46,268 nt of DNA from Gynurincola endophyticus (GTDB taxonomy: Bacteria; Bacteroidota; Bacteroidia; Chitinophagales; Chitinophagaceae), in assembly GCF_003991195.1 (NCBI RefSeq), contig NZ_RCWL01000007.1, positions 236,813 to 283,080 of the forward strand. The letters run 5' to 3'. The translations under genes were made by a program, and so were the position numbers. The notes beneath the pieces were generated by a model that had not been told where the DNA came from, did not search any database, and saw only the letters and a list, made by a program, of their open reading frames with translations. Shown one piece after another: positions 25,760 through 35,809 of the stretch (position 1 is the first letter of the stretch; each line of letters begins with the position of its first letter).

Positions 25760-28700
25760 ATGTTTATGAAACGAATCGCTGGCTGTATGAAGTCTGTCTT
25801 CATATTACCCCTTTTATTACTTTTTGCCAGTCAATCGACTATGGCGCAATCTACACTCTCGGTAAAAGGTAGAGTGAATGCTGAAAGCGACCAATTACCG
25901 TTGGTCGGAGCTACTATTTTACTGACTCCTAAAAATCAGATTCTGCAAACTGATGAGAATGGAGTGTTTTCTTTTACAACCACAGACAGTGTGATTAAAC
26001 TGACGGTGAGTTATGCCGGTTATCAGACAAAGGAATTTTCCTACACGTTGAAACAGGCGAATACCGAATTGAATCTTTCTCTGGCGTCTACTTCTAATCT
26101 GGAGCAGGCGGTAGTAATTGGTTATGGTACACAAAAAAGATCTAATGTAACGGGTGCTGTATCCAGAGTGGATTCTAAGGAGTTTGAAAACGCGCCTTCA
26201 CAAAACCCTTTGGTTCAGTTACAGGGTAAAGTGGCAGGTTTGAGTTTACAGATTTCTGACGGACAACCTGGTGCTAACCCACAGATCTTTTTAAGAGGTG
26301 GTAGTTCTACTTCTCCTGAAAGCGATGCACCGCTTTTTGTGGTAGACGGAATTGTTGGTGCGATGAGAAACATCAGTGATTTAAATCCTGATGATATTGA
26401 AACCATGCAGGTATTGAAAGATGCTTCTACTGCGGCTATTTACGGTGCACGCGCAGCAAATGGTGTAATTATTATTACTACCAAATCTGGTAAAGCCGGT
26501 CGCCCGAGAATCAGTTTTAAGTATACTCATGGTATCGATCGCCAGGGGAAAAAATATGATTTTACTTCGGCGAAAGATTATTTATATGTAACCAGAAGAA
26601 ATATTGCGCAGTTTAATACCACCAATCCTGATTTCTTCCTGAGTGGTGGAGCATATGGTATGTCTACCGGCAATGGCCGTAATGCCTATAACACTACTGC
26701 GTTTTTAGATAAATATATTCAGGATTATGGTGCTGATTATGTTGCAGGTTTAATTGAGAATGAGGGTTGGGAAACAATGGTTGACCCTGTAACCGGTAAA
26801 AAACTCATCTTTAAAGAAACCAATTACCAGGATGTTACTTTTACTGAAGCGAGCAGAAAAGAATTGGATGTTAGTATCAGTGGCGGTAATGAAAAAGCTA
26901 CTTACTATATCGGTTTAGGTACATTAGATCAGGATGGTATCGTATTGGGTTCTTTTTATAAAAACTACAATGCATTATTTAATGCCAGTTATAAAATCAG
27001 TAATAGCTGGACGTTGAATGCCGGTATGACCTACCAGATCAAAAACTCAAATGGTATTTCTAACTATCAGAATGTATTAAGCCGTTCTGTAACGATGCCA
27101 TTTACCTATCGTTTGAATTTTGAGAACGGTTTACCTGCGCCGGGTGAAGGGGTGAATAACTTCAGAAACAGAAATCATGAGGTTTATTACAGAGATCAGT
27201 ATTCTGATAATAAAGTATTGAGAGCTACCTATAAGTTGGGTGCTACCTGGGATATCTTACCGGGTTTAACTTTTAATCCTACTTATTATTATTTTACTAC
27301 TGAAGGCTTAGAGTCAAGATTTGAAGCTTTCAATGAAGTGATGAAAGACCGTAGCGCTTCTGAAGCACATAACTTCGATCGCGTATCTCAGTTAGATGCG
27401 ACTTTCAATTATACTAAAACCTTTAAAGATGTTCATAATCTGAACGTTTTATTAGGTACGAGTTATATCGATGAGTTTATGTACAGAATGAGCGGAACGG
27501 GCAGAGGCGCACCAACAGATTATATTAAAACACTCAGAGCTACTGCACAGGAAACTCAAAGAGTAACTACTAATCATAATGAATATACAACGCTCAGCTA
27601 TTTTACGCGTTTGAACTATGATTATGATGGTAAATATCTTTTTAGTGCTGTATTAAGAAGAGATGGTTCTTCCAGGTTTGCAAAAAATAGAAAATGGGGT
27701 TACTTCCCTGGTTTCTCAGTAGGTTGGAATGTACATAAAGAATCTTTCTTTGACGCAGTGGATGCGGTTTCTTCATTGAAACTGAGAGCCAGCTGGGGAC
27801 AATTAGGAAATGACGGGATCGATCCTGGTCACTCTCAAGGGGTTTATTCTACCGGATATACTTATTTAGGCGAAGCAGGAATTTTAAATACTACACTGGC
27901 AAATGATAACCTGAGATGGGAAACAACCACTTCTTTTGATGTGGGGGTAGATATCGGTTTGTTCAATAACAGGGTTAATATCTTACTCGACTACTATTCT
28001 AAATTAACGACTCACAGAATATTTGATAAGCCACTTGATTTATCAACCGGTTTTTCTTCTATCAAAAGTAACTATGGGTCTGTGTTAAACAGAGGTTTTG
28101 AAGTAGAAGTACAGGCAAGTCCGATCCGCACCAAAGATTGGTCGTGGGATATGGCAATGAGTTTCTCTTTCATCAGATCAACCGTTCATAAACTACCAGA
28201 AAACGGAGAGTTGAAAAACAGAACGGGCGGTAATACTATTTACGATCCGGCTACCAACAGTTATGTAAGGGTAGGAGGTACTGCAGAGGGTGAGCGTTTC
28301 GGGCAACGTTATGCTTATCACCTGATTGGGGTATACGCTACTGATGCTGATGCAGCGAATGCACCGCGCGATATGGATGCAGCCGAACGTACTAAAGTAG
28401 CAGGTGATGCTATCTGGCATGATGTAGACGGAAATGGTCGTATCGATTACAGAGACATGGTATTCATGGGTTATATCCGTCCTGATAAAACAGGTGGTAT
28501 GCAGAATACGGTTCGTTACAAAAATCTTTCGATGAGATTCGTGATTGATTTTGCAATGGGGCACGTAATTGATAATTCATTCAGAGGTCGTTTGATGGCG
28601 AGTGCACGTAACAATAACATGGCTTTAAGTGATGTATTGACTGATAAAGTTTGGCAAAATCCGGGCGATATTGCTTCTATTCCAAGATATACAGTACAAA

Positions 28701-29020
28701 GTGATGCCGATTACAATTTCAGAAACCACTTGCGTAATTCGAACGGACTTGGATCTTCTTCAGGTTATACCACCAATAACTCACTGTATTATTCAAAAGG
28801 TGATTATCTCGCATTCAGAGAAGTTTCTTTCACCTACAGCCTGAAAGGGAAGTTCCTCGAAAAATTGTATATGAAGAATCTTGATTTGTTCTTTGGTGTA
28901 TTCAATATCGGGTACCTCACTGAATATACAGGTTTAATGCCTGAGATCTATACTGGTAATGATCAGGGATCATATCCAAGACCTCGTCAGTATAACTTCG
29001 GTATTAAAGCAGGTTTATAA
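25760..29020 (+). CDS. SusC-family TonB-dependent transporter of the sialic-acid operon (NanO-like role)
   Basis: 1086 aa from the ATG at 25760. A second ATG at 25766 and an upstream TTG at 25751 are alternatives, and all keep the signal peptide ending STMAQ. Domains: carboxypeptidase-regulatory-like (about 30-110), plug with AVVIGYGTQKRSNVTGAV and the SusC signature DASTAAIYGARAANG, then the barrel ending FGIKAGL. It is the first gene of a tight operon with SusD, sialidase, NanA, PKD/LamG and a second sialidase. By analogy with the NanO/NanU systems of Bacteroides and Tannerella, it should import sialic acid or sialylated glycans across the outer membrane. That role is inferred from the neighbours, not from its own residues. 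Confidence 0.92.
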   Translation: MFMKRIAGCMKSVFILPLLLLFASQSTMAQSTLSVKGRVNAESDQLPLVGATILLTPKNQILQTDENGVFSFTTTDSVIKLTVSYAGYQTKEFSYTLKQANTELNLSLASTSNLEQAVVIGYGTQKRSNVTGAVSRVDSKEFENAPSQNPLVQLQGKVAGLSLQISDGQPGANPQIFLRGGSSTSPESDAPLFVVDGIVGAMRNISDLNPDDIETMQVLKDASTAAIYGARAANGVIIITTKSGKAGRPRISFKYTHGIDRQGKKYDFTSAKDYLYVTRRNIAQFNTTNPDFFLSGGAYGMSTGNGRNAYNTTAFLDKYIQDYGADYVAGLIENEGWETMVDPVTGKKLIFKETNYQDVTFTEASRKELDVSISGGNEKATYYIGLGTLDQDGIVLGSFYKNYNALFNASYKISNSWTLNAGMTYQIKNSNGISNYQNVLSRSVTMPFTYRLNFENGLPAPGEGVNNFRNRNHEVYYRDQYSDNKVLRATYKLGATWDILPGLTFNPTYYYFTTEGLESRFEAFNEVMKDRSASEAHNFDRVSQLDATFNYTKTFKDVHNLNVLLGTSYIDEFMYRMSGTGRGAPTDYIKTLRATAQETQRVTTNHNEYTTLSYFTRLNYDYDGKYLFSAVLRRDGSSRFAKNRKWGYFPGFSVGWNVHKESFFDAVDAVSSLKLRASWGQLGNDGIDPGHSQGVYSTGYTYLGEAGILNTTLANDNLRWETTTSFDVGVDIGLFNNRVNILLDYYSKLTTHRIFDKPLDLSTGFSSIKSNYGSVLNRGFEVEVQASPIRTKDWSWDMAMSFSFIRSTVHKLPENGELKNRTGGNTIYDPATNSYVRVGGTAEGERFGQRYAYHLIGVYATDADAANAPRDMDAAERTKVAGDAIWHDVDGNGRIDYRDMVFMGYIRPDKTGGMQNTVRYKNLSMRFVIDFAMGHVIDNSFRGRLMASARNNNMALSDVLTDKVWQNPGDIASIPRYTVQSDADYNFRNHLRNSNGLGSSSGYTTNNSLYYSKGDYLAFREVSFTYSLKGKFLEKLYMKNLDLFFGVFNIGYLTEYTGLMPEIYTGNDQGSYPRPRQYNFGIKAGL

Positions 29021-29038
29021 CGTAAAAATTGTAGCAAA

Positions 29039-30478
29039 ATGAAATCTTTATATAAATATTTGATGATTGCGGTGTTTGCTTCTTCTTTAGCAGCCTGTAA
29101 CAAATTGTTAGATGTAAAGCCCATTGCATGGATTTCTTCTGATTCTTATTGGAATACTGAAGGCGATGTGTTGGGATACATGACCGGTATCTATTCTGAT
29201 TTACGCGGTTTAATGAACAGTACTTATCACTTTGAAGACCGTGCCGACCATTTCGTAGTAGGTTTGGAAGGTCCGGGTTCTGATGCATGGCAGCAGATTC
29301 TGAACGATGCCAATGCACCTTCATGGTTAGATCATTATAATCTGATTCATCACACGAACCTGGTGATTAAGTATGCACCTGAAATTACTTTCAGTAATCA
29401 GAATACTAAAAACAGGGTGATGGCAGAAGCTTACTTTGTAAGATCTTATGTTTACTTTTTGTTAACCAAATCATGGGGAAAAGTTCCGTTGGTGGTAGAG
29501 CCTACAGAAAGTGATAACGATCCCTTACCGGCCCGTGCTGGTACAGATGAAATCATGAATCTGATTCTCAGTGACGTGAACCATGCGATTGGTTTGTTTC
29601 CTGAAGCAGGATTTGTACATAAGAGTAAAGCATCCAAACCGGCTGCTTATGCACTCAAAGCAAATGCATTTTTGTGGAAAGCTAAAGTACAGAACGGTGG
29701 TACCGCAAGTTTAGACAGCGCGTTGGCTGTAATAGATCTGGCAAAAGCACAAACTTCTCTGGTAGATGATTTTGGTAGTATTTTTTCTTCTGCAAACAAG
29801 AATAACCCGGAAGTTATTTTTTCACTTCACTTCCAACGTGATGAACGTGCTGATCATTACGGATCAAGATTAAAACCAAGAGATATTTTTCTTAATCCTG
29901 CAGTGAATAAAGAAGCATTGGCATATGCAAGATCAGGCGCAAGAAGTACTTATGCACCTTCTACTCAGCTAATGAATGCTTTTGCCGCAAATGATAAAAG
30001 AAGAGATATCAGTTTTATCAGAGCGGTAGATGCTAATAGTAGCGTAATAGGAGTATTCGATAATAAATTCAGAGGAACTTATTATACAGATGCAGATGAC
30101 AGATTCTACGATGATAATATTATCGTTTACCGTCATGCTGATATGATATTATTAAAAGCAGAAATTCTGGCAGCTAAAAATCTTCCTAATGATGCTATTA
30201 CAGAGTTAAATCTTGTACGTAACAGAGCCGGTATCGGAAATTATTCCGGAGCTACTGATAAAGTTTCTGTTGAGAGAGAAATTCTGAATGAACGCGGAAG
30301 AGAATTGTTCCTGGAGTTAAAAAGATGGCATGATCTGTTACGTTTCCATTATGCCGGAACAATCGATGTGTACAATGTTGTACCAAAATTAAACGGGTTA
30401 AATACACCGCTTTATTTCCCGATTCGCGGTACCTGGATTGACCTGAATGGTAACCTTGAGCAAACCGATGGCTATTAA
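29039..30478 (+). CDS. SusD-family surface lipoprotein of the sialic-acid operon (NanU-like role)
   Basis: 479 aa with the lipoprotein signal MKSLYKYLMIAVFASSLAAC (lipidated C20). The SusD features are clear: LLDVKPIAWISSDSYW at the start, AEAYFVRSYVYFLLTKSWGKVPLV, then AITELNLVRNRAG and the closing LNERGRELFLELKRWHDLLRF. It lies 18 bases after the SusC stop, and its stop codon overlaps the first ATG of the next frame. The position argues for a sialic-acid-binding partner of the SusC transporter, as NanU is in related locus types. The binding residues cannot be read from the sequence. Confidence 0.92.
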   Translation: MKSLYKYLMIAVFASSLAACNKLLDVKPIAWISSDSYWNTEGDVLGYMTGIYSDLRGLMNSTYHFEDRADHFVVGLEGPGSDAWQQILNDANAPSWLDHYNLIHHTNLVIKYAPEITFSNQNTKNRVMAEAYFVRSYVYFLLTKSWGKVPLVVEPTESDNDPLPARAGTDEIMNLILSDVNHAIGLFPEAGFVHKSKASKPAAYALKANAFLWKAKVQNGGTASLDSALAVIDLAKAQTSLVDDFGSIFSSANKNNPEVIFSLHFQRDERADHYGSRLKPRDIFLNPAVNKEALAYARSGARSTYAPSTQLMNAFAANDKRRDISFIRAVDANSSVIGVFDNKFRGTYYTDADDRFYDDNIIVYRHADMILLKAEILAAKNLPNDAITELNLVRNRAGIGNYSGATDKVSVEREILNERGRELFLELKRWHDLLRFHYAGTIDVYNVVPKLNGLNTPLYFPIRGTWIDLNGNLEQTDGY

Positions 30479-30495
30479 TGCTAAAATTTAAAAGA

Positions 30496-31653
30496 ATGAA
30501 GAATCTATTATATATATGCTTGTTAATGGGAGTGTTTGCCAGCTGCACTCCAAAAGAAAATATGCTAGGTCCGGATGTTATTGCTATAGATAACCCTATC
30601 AGGGATCTGGATTCTACTGATGCTATTTTTAAGCGCAGATCGGAAGGGTATTTCTGTTTCAGAATTCCTGCAATCGTTAAAACTAAAGAAGGAACTTTAC
30701 TGGCTTTTGCAGAAGCCAGAAAGAACAATTGTAGTGACGAGGATGATATCGATTTAGTATTAAAACGTTCTACTGACGGAGGTAAAACATGGGGGCCGTT
30801 AATGGTGGTTTGGAGTGATGGCAATAACACCTGCGGTAACCCTTCTCCAATTGTAGATCAGGTTACAGGTAGAGTGGTGTTATTAATGACCTGGAACCTG
30901 GGTACCGATAAAATCGGAACAATCAATGATGGAACCAGTACAGATACCCGCCGCGTTTTTATTACTTATAGTACTGATGACGGACTTAACTGGGATGCGC
31001 CCAAAGAAATTACCAATGATGTGAAGAAGCCTGAATGGGGATGGTATGCAACCGGCCCTGTACACGGATTGCAGATTCAATCCGGACCACACAAAAACAG
31101 AATGGTAATTCCTTGCGATTACATTGAACTGAGAAGAAACGGTGGTAAAGGATTCTCTCACGTGATTTATTCTGATGATCTGGGAGATACCTGGCATATC
31201 GGCGGAATCAGTCCGAACGAAAGAGCTAATGAATCAACGGTTGCAGAATTATCTGATGGCCGGTTAATGTTAAACATGAGAGCAACCGGAAGAAATGCAC
31301 GTTGGGTAGCCGAAAGTGAAGATGCGGGCCTTTCCTGGAAAAACATGCGCACTGATTACAATCTGGTAGAACCGGTTTGTCAGGGCAGTTTATTAGACGC
31401 TTACGTAAATGGCCAGCATACTTTATTCTTCTCTAATCCGGCCAGCACTGCCAGAGAAAATATGACCATTAAAATGAGTACAAACAATGGTAGCAGCTGG
31501 GATAAATATGTGCGTATTCACGCAGGCCCTTCGGCTTATTCTGATATCGTGATGATTAATGACCAGACGGTAGGGATTCTGTATGAAGGCGGTATCGCTA
31601 ATCCTTACGAGACGATTACATTCAGAGAAGTACCGGTAACATTATTTAAATAG
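30496..31653 (+). CDS. Exo-alpha-sialidase lipoprotein (GH33)
   Basis: 385 aa from the ATG at 30496, chosen because it begins a clean lipoprotein signal (MKNLLYICLLMGVFASC, C17). An ATG at 30478 overlaps the SusD stop and is the alternative. It has the FRIP motif with the first triad arginine (R56) and five Asp boxes: STDGGKTW, STDDGLNW, SDDLGDTW, SEDAGLSW, STNNGSSW. The other expected triad arginines are in LNMRATGR and TARENMTIK. The nucleophile tyrosine is in SAYSDIV and the partner glutamate in NESTVAEL. The acid/base loop reads DEDD from D81, one residue shorter than in the second sialidase. It releases terminal sialic acid at the cell surface. Confidence 0.92.
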   Translation: MKNLLYICLLMGVFASCTPKENMLGPDVIAIDNPIRDLDSTDAIFKRRSEGYFCFRIPAIVKTKEGTLLAFAEARKNNCSDEDDIDLVLKRSTDGGKTWGPLMVVWSDGNNTCGNPSPIVDQVTGRVVLLMTWNLGTDKIGTINDGTSTDTRRVFITYSTDDGLNWDAPKEITNDVKKPEWGWYATGPVHGLQIQSGPHKNRMVIPCDYIELRRNGGKGFSHVIYSDDLGDTWHIGGISPNERANESTVAELSDGRLMLNMRATGRNARWVAESEDAGLSWKNMRTDYNLVEPVCQGSLLDAYVNGQHTLFFSNPASTARENMTIKMSTNNGSSWDKYVRIHAGPSAYSDIVMINDQTVGILYEGGIANPYETITFREVPVTLFK

Positions 31654-31669
31654 AAATAAAATAACATAC

Positions 31670-32575
31670 ATGAAGGTTAATGGATTAATTGCAGCAACAT
31701 TTGGTTTTTTTCACCAAGACGGAAGTATCGATTTAACACCTATTCAGGGTATTGTAGATCGATTGGTTGCTGAAGGAGTGTCAGGAGTTTTTGTTTGCGG
31801 ATCAAATGGCGAAGGCCCGAATTTAACAATAGAAGAAAGAATGCAAATCGCAGCAGCATACGTGAAAGCTGCTGATAAAAGAATTCTGGTATTTGTTCAC
31901 GTAGGACATACTTCTATTCACGAATCTAAAAAATTAGCAGTACATGCTGCTGAGATCGGAGCTGATGCATTTTCATCTGTTGCCGGATTCTATTATAAAG
32001 GATTTTCTGTAGATGCACTGGTGAATTCAATGGCTGAAATTGCCAGCGCAGCACCGGCATTACCATTCTACTATTATCATATTCCTGCTATTACCGGTGC
32101 TCAAACTGATATGATTGAGTTTCTGAAAAAGGCAGAAGAAAAAATTCCTAACCTGAACGGCATTAAATACACCGCTTCTACCTTACATGAATATCAGGCT
32201 TGTCTGAATTACAAAGATGGCAAATTTGATGTTCTGTTCGGATACGATGAATTGCTACTGAGTGCATTAGCTGTAGGTGCTAAAGGTGCAATCGGAAGTA
32301 CATATACTTTTGCAGCCCCTATCTATTTAAAAGCTAAACAGGCTTTTGAAAGCGGTAACCTGCAACAGGCACAACAACTGCAATTTAAAGCAGTACAAAT
32401 GGTGCTGGCATTATGCAGATATCCTTCTATTCCTGCCCAAAGAGCCATCATGGAAATGATGAACTATCAGGTAGGACCATGCAGATTACCATTACAACCC
32501 TTAAATCAACAACAATTTAGCAATTTGAATAACGAATTGAAAGAAGTAGCATTTTTCGAAACAGTAAAAAACTAA
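31670..32575 (+). CDS. nanA: N-acetylneuraminate lyase
   Basis: 301 aa, the normal length, DHDPS/NAL superfamily TIM barrel. It cleaves N-acetylneuraminate to N-acetylmannosamine and pyruvate in the cytoplasm. The Schiff-base lysine is K166 in GIKYTAS, and the catalytic tyrosine is Y136 just before HIPAITG. The carboxylate-binding loop is GSNGEG at 44-49, in the lyase style. No signal peptide. The gene lies 16 bases after the first sialidase and 40 before the PKD/LamG gene. Its position inside a sialidase operon makes the NanA assignment, rather than dihydrodipicolinate synthase, very likely. Confidence 0.95.
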   Translation: MKVNGLIAATFGFFHQDGSIDLTPIQGIVDRLVAEGVSGVFVCGSNGEGPNLTIEERMQIAAAYVKAADKRILVFVHVGHTSIHESKKLAVHAAEIGADAFSSVAGFYYKGFSVDALVNSMAEIASAAPALPFYYYHIPAITGAQTDMIEFLKKAEEKIPNLNGIKYTASTLHEYQACLNYKDGKFDVLFGYDELLLSALAVGAKGAIGSTYTFAAPIYLKAKQAFESGNLQQAQQLQFKAVQMVLALCRYPSIPAQRAIMEMMNYQVGPCRLPLQPLNQQQFSNLNNELKEVAFFETVKN

Positions 32576-32615
32576 TTCGATTGTTACTATTCAATGACTT
32601 TTAAATTTTATTGTC

Positions 32616-34112
32616 ATGAAATCATATTTTGCCATATGTGCTTTTATGCTGACCGTTCTTTTTGCCTGTAAAAAAGACGAAATTGATTATACTATTGTTC
32701 CTAAAATAGGGGCTGATAATTTTGAGGTTTTAGCAGAAAGTACAGTGAAATTTATTGACGAATCAGAAGGCCTCGTCTCTAAATGGTTCTGGGAGTTTGA
32801 AGGTGGTACTCCCGCAACTTCAGAACTTTCAGGCCCTGAAGTATTTTACGCAGCACCAGGTAAATATCGCGTTAAGCTCGTTGTAAAGAACTCTAATTTT
32901 GAAACAACCTTAGTAAAGGAAGAGTTAATTACTGTAGGATATAATCAAATCACTCCTGATTTTGAATTTGATAAAGCTCAGATCATTCAGGACGAAAGTG
33001 TTCAGTTTACTGATAAAACCACCGGTTTGCCAACAGAATGGTTGTGGACATTTACGAATGAAAATAACTATTCATTTACTTCTACTGAAAAAAGTCCATT
33101 GATTAAATTTGAAGAACCGGGTATTTATACAGTAACGCTGAAAGCTAAAAACCCTGTTTCAGAAAAAGAAATCATCAAAGAAGATGTAATCACAGTGATC
33201 GATCTTACCGCGGTGAATGCAGATTTTAAAGCTACTACCACTGCTACTTATACCGGTGCTCAGATTACTTTCAGTGATTTGTCAATCGGTACGGTTGAAA
33301 ACAGAACCTGGACTTTTGAAGGAGGCTCACCGGCTACTTCTTCTGATGCCAGCCCTGTAGTGACTTATTCAACTCCGGGAAGATATAAGGTTACTTTACA
33401 TGTTTCGAACTCAGAGAAATCATCTACTAAAGAAGTAGAACACTATATGATGGTCGTTCCGGGCAATCAATTAGCAATGTTCTTCCCGTTCAATGAAGTA
33501 TTGGCAGATGCGGGTCCGGCAGCTATGTTGATTGAAAGACACGGAACCATCGACACCGTTACGGTAAATGACCGTTTTAATAATAGCAGAACAACTGCTT
33601 CGTTCAGCGGAACACAGGGCATTCTGGTTAAATCGAACGGTATAATGAACCTTGGTCTGAATGACTTCACTATCTCGGTATGGGTGAAAACCAACTCTTC
33701 TGCAAGAATGGTACTTTGGCAGGAGGCGGGTAAAAATCAAACCGGCGATAATCAGTCATGGTTAAGGTTAAATGATAATACAACCGATAGAAGAATGAGA
33801 TTTAATACGGAAGCTCCCGGTGGCGGATCGATTATCAATCTTGGTGAACCGGGCGATCTTCGCAATAATGTGTGGCGTCATGTGGTTTGCGTAAGAGAAG
33901 GAACTTCTATGAGAGTATACGTAGATAATATCATGGTAGGATCAATGACTACACCGAATATCAGAAACGTATCAGGAGATCAGGATTTCAAAATTGCCTT
34001 CCAGGAAGGTCCGACCAGCTTCTCCAACTTCCTGATTGGTGCACTGGATGATTTAATTATCTACAAGAAAGCTTTAACGGCTCAGGAGATAACAGATCTG
34101 TTTAATTTATAA
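32616..34112 (+). CDS. Surface lipoprotein with three PKD domains and a C-terminal LamG-like domain
   Basis: 498 aa with a lipoprotein signal (LFAC, lipidated C18). Three PKD-like repeats cover about 31-110, 118-195 and 205-282. Each has the pattern W-x-W/F-x-F followed by G-x-Y-x-V: KWFWEFEGGTP...PGKYRVKLVV, EWLWTFTN...PGIYTVTLKA, NRTWTFEGGSP...PGRYKVTLHV. The remainder (about 285-498) is a LamG/concanavalin-type jelly roll, with NDFTISVWVKTNSSARMVL, NVWRHVVCVREG and LIGALDDLIIYKKAL. No catalytic motif is apparent, so it most likely binds glycans or glycoproteins at the surface and keeps sialidase substrate close to the SusC/D complex. It sits between NanA and the second sialidase in the operon. 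Confidence 0.88.
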   Translation: MKSYFAICAFMLTVLFACKKDEIDYTIVPKIGADNFEVLAESTVKFIDESEGLVSKWFWEFEGGTPATSELSGPEVFYAAPGKYRVKLVVKNSNFETTLVKEELITVGYNQITPDFEFDKAQIIQDESVQFTDKTTGLPTEWLWTFTNENNYSFTSTEKSPLIKFEEPGIYTVTLKAKNPVSEKEIIKEDVITVIDLTAVNADFKATTTATYTGAQITFSDLSIGTVENRTWTFEGGSPATSSDASPVVTYSTPGRYKVTLHVSNSEKSSTKEVEHYMMVVPGNQLAMFFPFNEVLADAGPAAMLIERHGTIDTVTVNDRFNNSRTTASFSGTQGILVKSNGIMNLGLNDFTISVWVKTNSSARMVLWQEAGKNQTGDNQSWLRLNDNTTDRRMRFNTEAPGGGSIINLGEPGDLRNNVWRHVVCVREGTSMRVYVDNIMVGSMTTPNIRNVSGDQDFKIAFQEGPTSFSNFLIGALDDLIIYKKALTAQEITDLFNL

Positions 34113-34123
34113 TAAAGTATCTT

Positions 34124-35788
34124 ATGAATAGGAAGATTGCGGGTTTAATGTTGTTATTGATGAGTAGCTGTACTGTTTTTTCGATACAGGCACAAACAGG
34201 TTTAACGATCGATCAACATGAAGTTCAGGTGCCGATTTTGAATAATAAACATTCAAATGCACTGAGCATACTGAAAATAAATACAGCAAAAGCAGAAAAA
34301 ATAAACCTGAATCTGGTAGCTGACTTTACAGGATCTACCAATATTCAGCACTTGAAAAAAGTTTATTTATTCAATACTAAGGACAAGTTACCCTATGATC
34401 GGGTAAAAACCGAGCAACTCCCTTTGATTGATTCCGTTAATATTAACGGAATCAATCAAATTAATTTCTCTGCAGAAGTAAATCTTAAAGCCGGAGAAAA
34501 CTATTTGGTGATTGCATTGGGTATTGATCATAAAACGCCTTTGTCTGAGTTTATTTCTTTTGATTTAAAGAATATCAATGTGAACGGGCAAAAGGTTGAT
34601 TTTACTACTTCCAGAAAAGTAGCACAATTAAAAGTGGCAACCGGCGTACGTTTTCATCAGCAGGATAATGTGCACACTTCAAGAATCCCCGGTTTGGCAA
34701 CAACTCATAAAGGAACTCTAATTGCCATTTTCGATGCCCGGTATGAAAGAGAAAGAGACCTGCAGGGGCACATGGATATTGCCCTCCACCGTAGTACCGA
34801 TGGCGGACAAACCTGGCAGCCAATGCAAATTGCATTAGACAAAGGTGAATGGGGTGGGTTACCTCAACGATTCAATGGCGTTTCGGATGCAGCTATTCTC
34901 GTTGACAAAAACAGTGATAAAATTTTTATTGCCGGATTATGGATGTACGGCGTGATCAATGAAAAAGGTGAGTGGATAAAAAATCTTACTGACACGTCTA
35001 CCATCTGGAATCACCAATGGAGAACAAAAGGCTCACAACCTGGTTACGGAGTAAAACAAACATCACAGTTTTTAATTACCCAAAGCAGTGATGACGGCTT
35101 AACCTGGTCGGAACCACAGAATATTACGAAAGCTAAAAATAAAAAATGGTGGCTGTTTGCACCGGGCCCGGGTAATGGAATTACCATGGAAAATGGAACA
35201 TTGGTATTTCCTTCACAAGGCCGGAATGAAAAAGGTGTGCCGTTCTCAAATGTTACTTATAGTAAAGATGGTGGTAAAACCTGGAAAACATCGAATGCCG
35301 CCAGTCATGAAAGCACAACAGAAGCAGCGGTGGTTCAACTAAACGACGGTTCGTTGATGTTAAACATGCGAGGAAATAAAAACCGTGAAAACCTGAGTGA
35401 TTCAAACGGAAGAGTGATTGCCACAACGACTGATCTTGGAAAAACATGGACGGAACATCCGACTTCCAGCAATGCTTTAATTGAACCTACCTGTATGGGA
35501 AGTTTATATAAACATTTTTATCAGCAAGAAAATCAGAATAAATCATTGTTATTTTTCTCTAACCCGAGTTCTAAATCATTCAGAAACAACTTTACTCTTA
35601 AAGTGAGTACTGATGACGGTAATTCATGGCCCGAAAAAAATTGGGTACTGTTAGATGATATGCGAAGCAGGGGATATTCCAGCATTAGCAGTGTAAATGA
35701 ACATACCATCGGTATTCTGTATGAAAGTGGTTCTGCAGATCTTATTTTTCAAACTTTCACTTTAGAAGAATTGAACTTAAATCGTTAA
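34124..35788 (+). CDS. nanH: Sialidase with N-terminal sialidase-associated domain (GH33)
   Basis: 554 aa. The signal ends at about SIQAQ; a lipoprotein reading through C16 is possible but the box is poor. Residues about 25-165 form the BNR-associated N-terminal beta domain seen in NanH-type sialidases. The GH33 propeller follows, with SRIP (R187) and five Asp boxes: STDGGQTW, SSDDGLTW, SKDGGKTW, TTDLGKTW, STDDGNSW. The acid/base aspartate is D212 in DLQG, the nucleophile tyrosine is in RGYSSIS, and the glutamate in HESTTEAAV. The triad arginines are in LNMRGNK and SFRNNFTLK. It removes terminal sialic acid from glycoconjugates, probably with a substrate range different from that of the shorter lipoprotein sialidase of the same operon. 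Last gene of the operon. Confidence 0.93.
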   Translation: MNRKIAGLMLLLMSSCTVFSIQAQTGLTIDQHEVQVPILNNKHSNALSILKINTAKAEKINLNLVADFTGSTNIQHLKKVYLFNTKDKLPYDRVKTEQLPLIDSVNINGINQINFSAEVNLKAGENYLVIALGIDHKTPLSEFISFDLKNINVNGQKVDFTTSRKVAQLKVATGVRFHQQDNVHTSRIPGLATTHKGTLIAIFDARYERERDLQGHMDIALHRSTDGGQTWQPMQIALDKGEWGGLPQRFNGVSDAAILVDKNSDKIFIAGLWMYGVINEKGEWIKNLTDTSTIWNHQWRTKGSQPGYGVKQTSQFLITQSSDDGLTWSEPQNITKAKNKKWWLFAPGPGNGITMENGTLVFPSQGRNEKGVPFSNVTYSKDGGKTWKTSNAASHESTTEAAVVQLNDGSLMLNMRGNKNRENLSDSNGRVIATTTDLGKTWTEHPTSSNALIEPTCMGSLYKHFYQQENQNKSLLFFSNPSSKSFRNNFTLKVSTDDGNSWPEKNWVLLDDMRSRGYSSISSVNEHTIGILYESGSADLIFQTFTLEELNLNR

Positions 35789-35809
35789 TAGCCCCTCAAT
35801 CTGTTCTAT

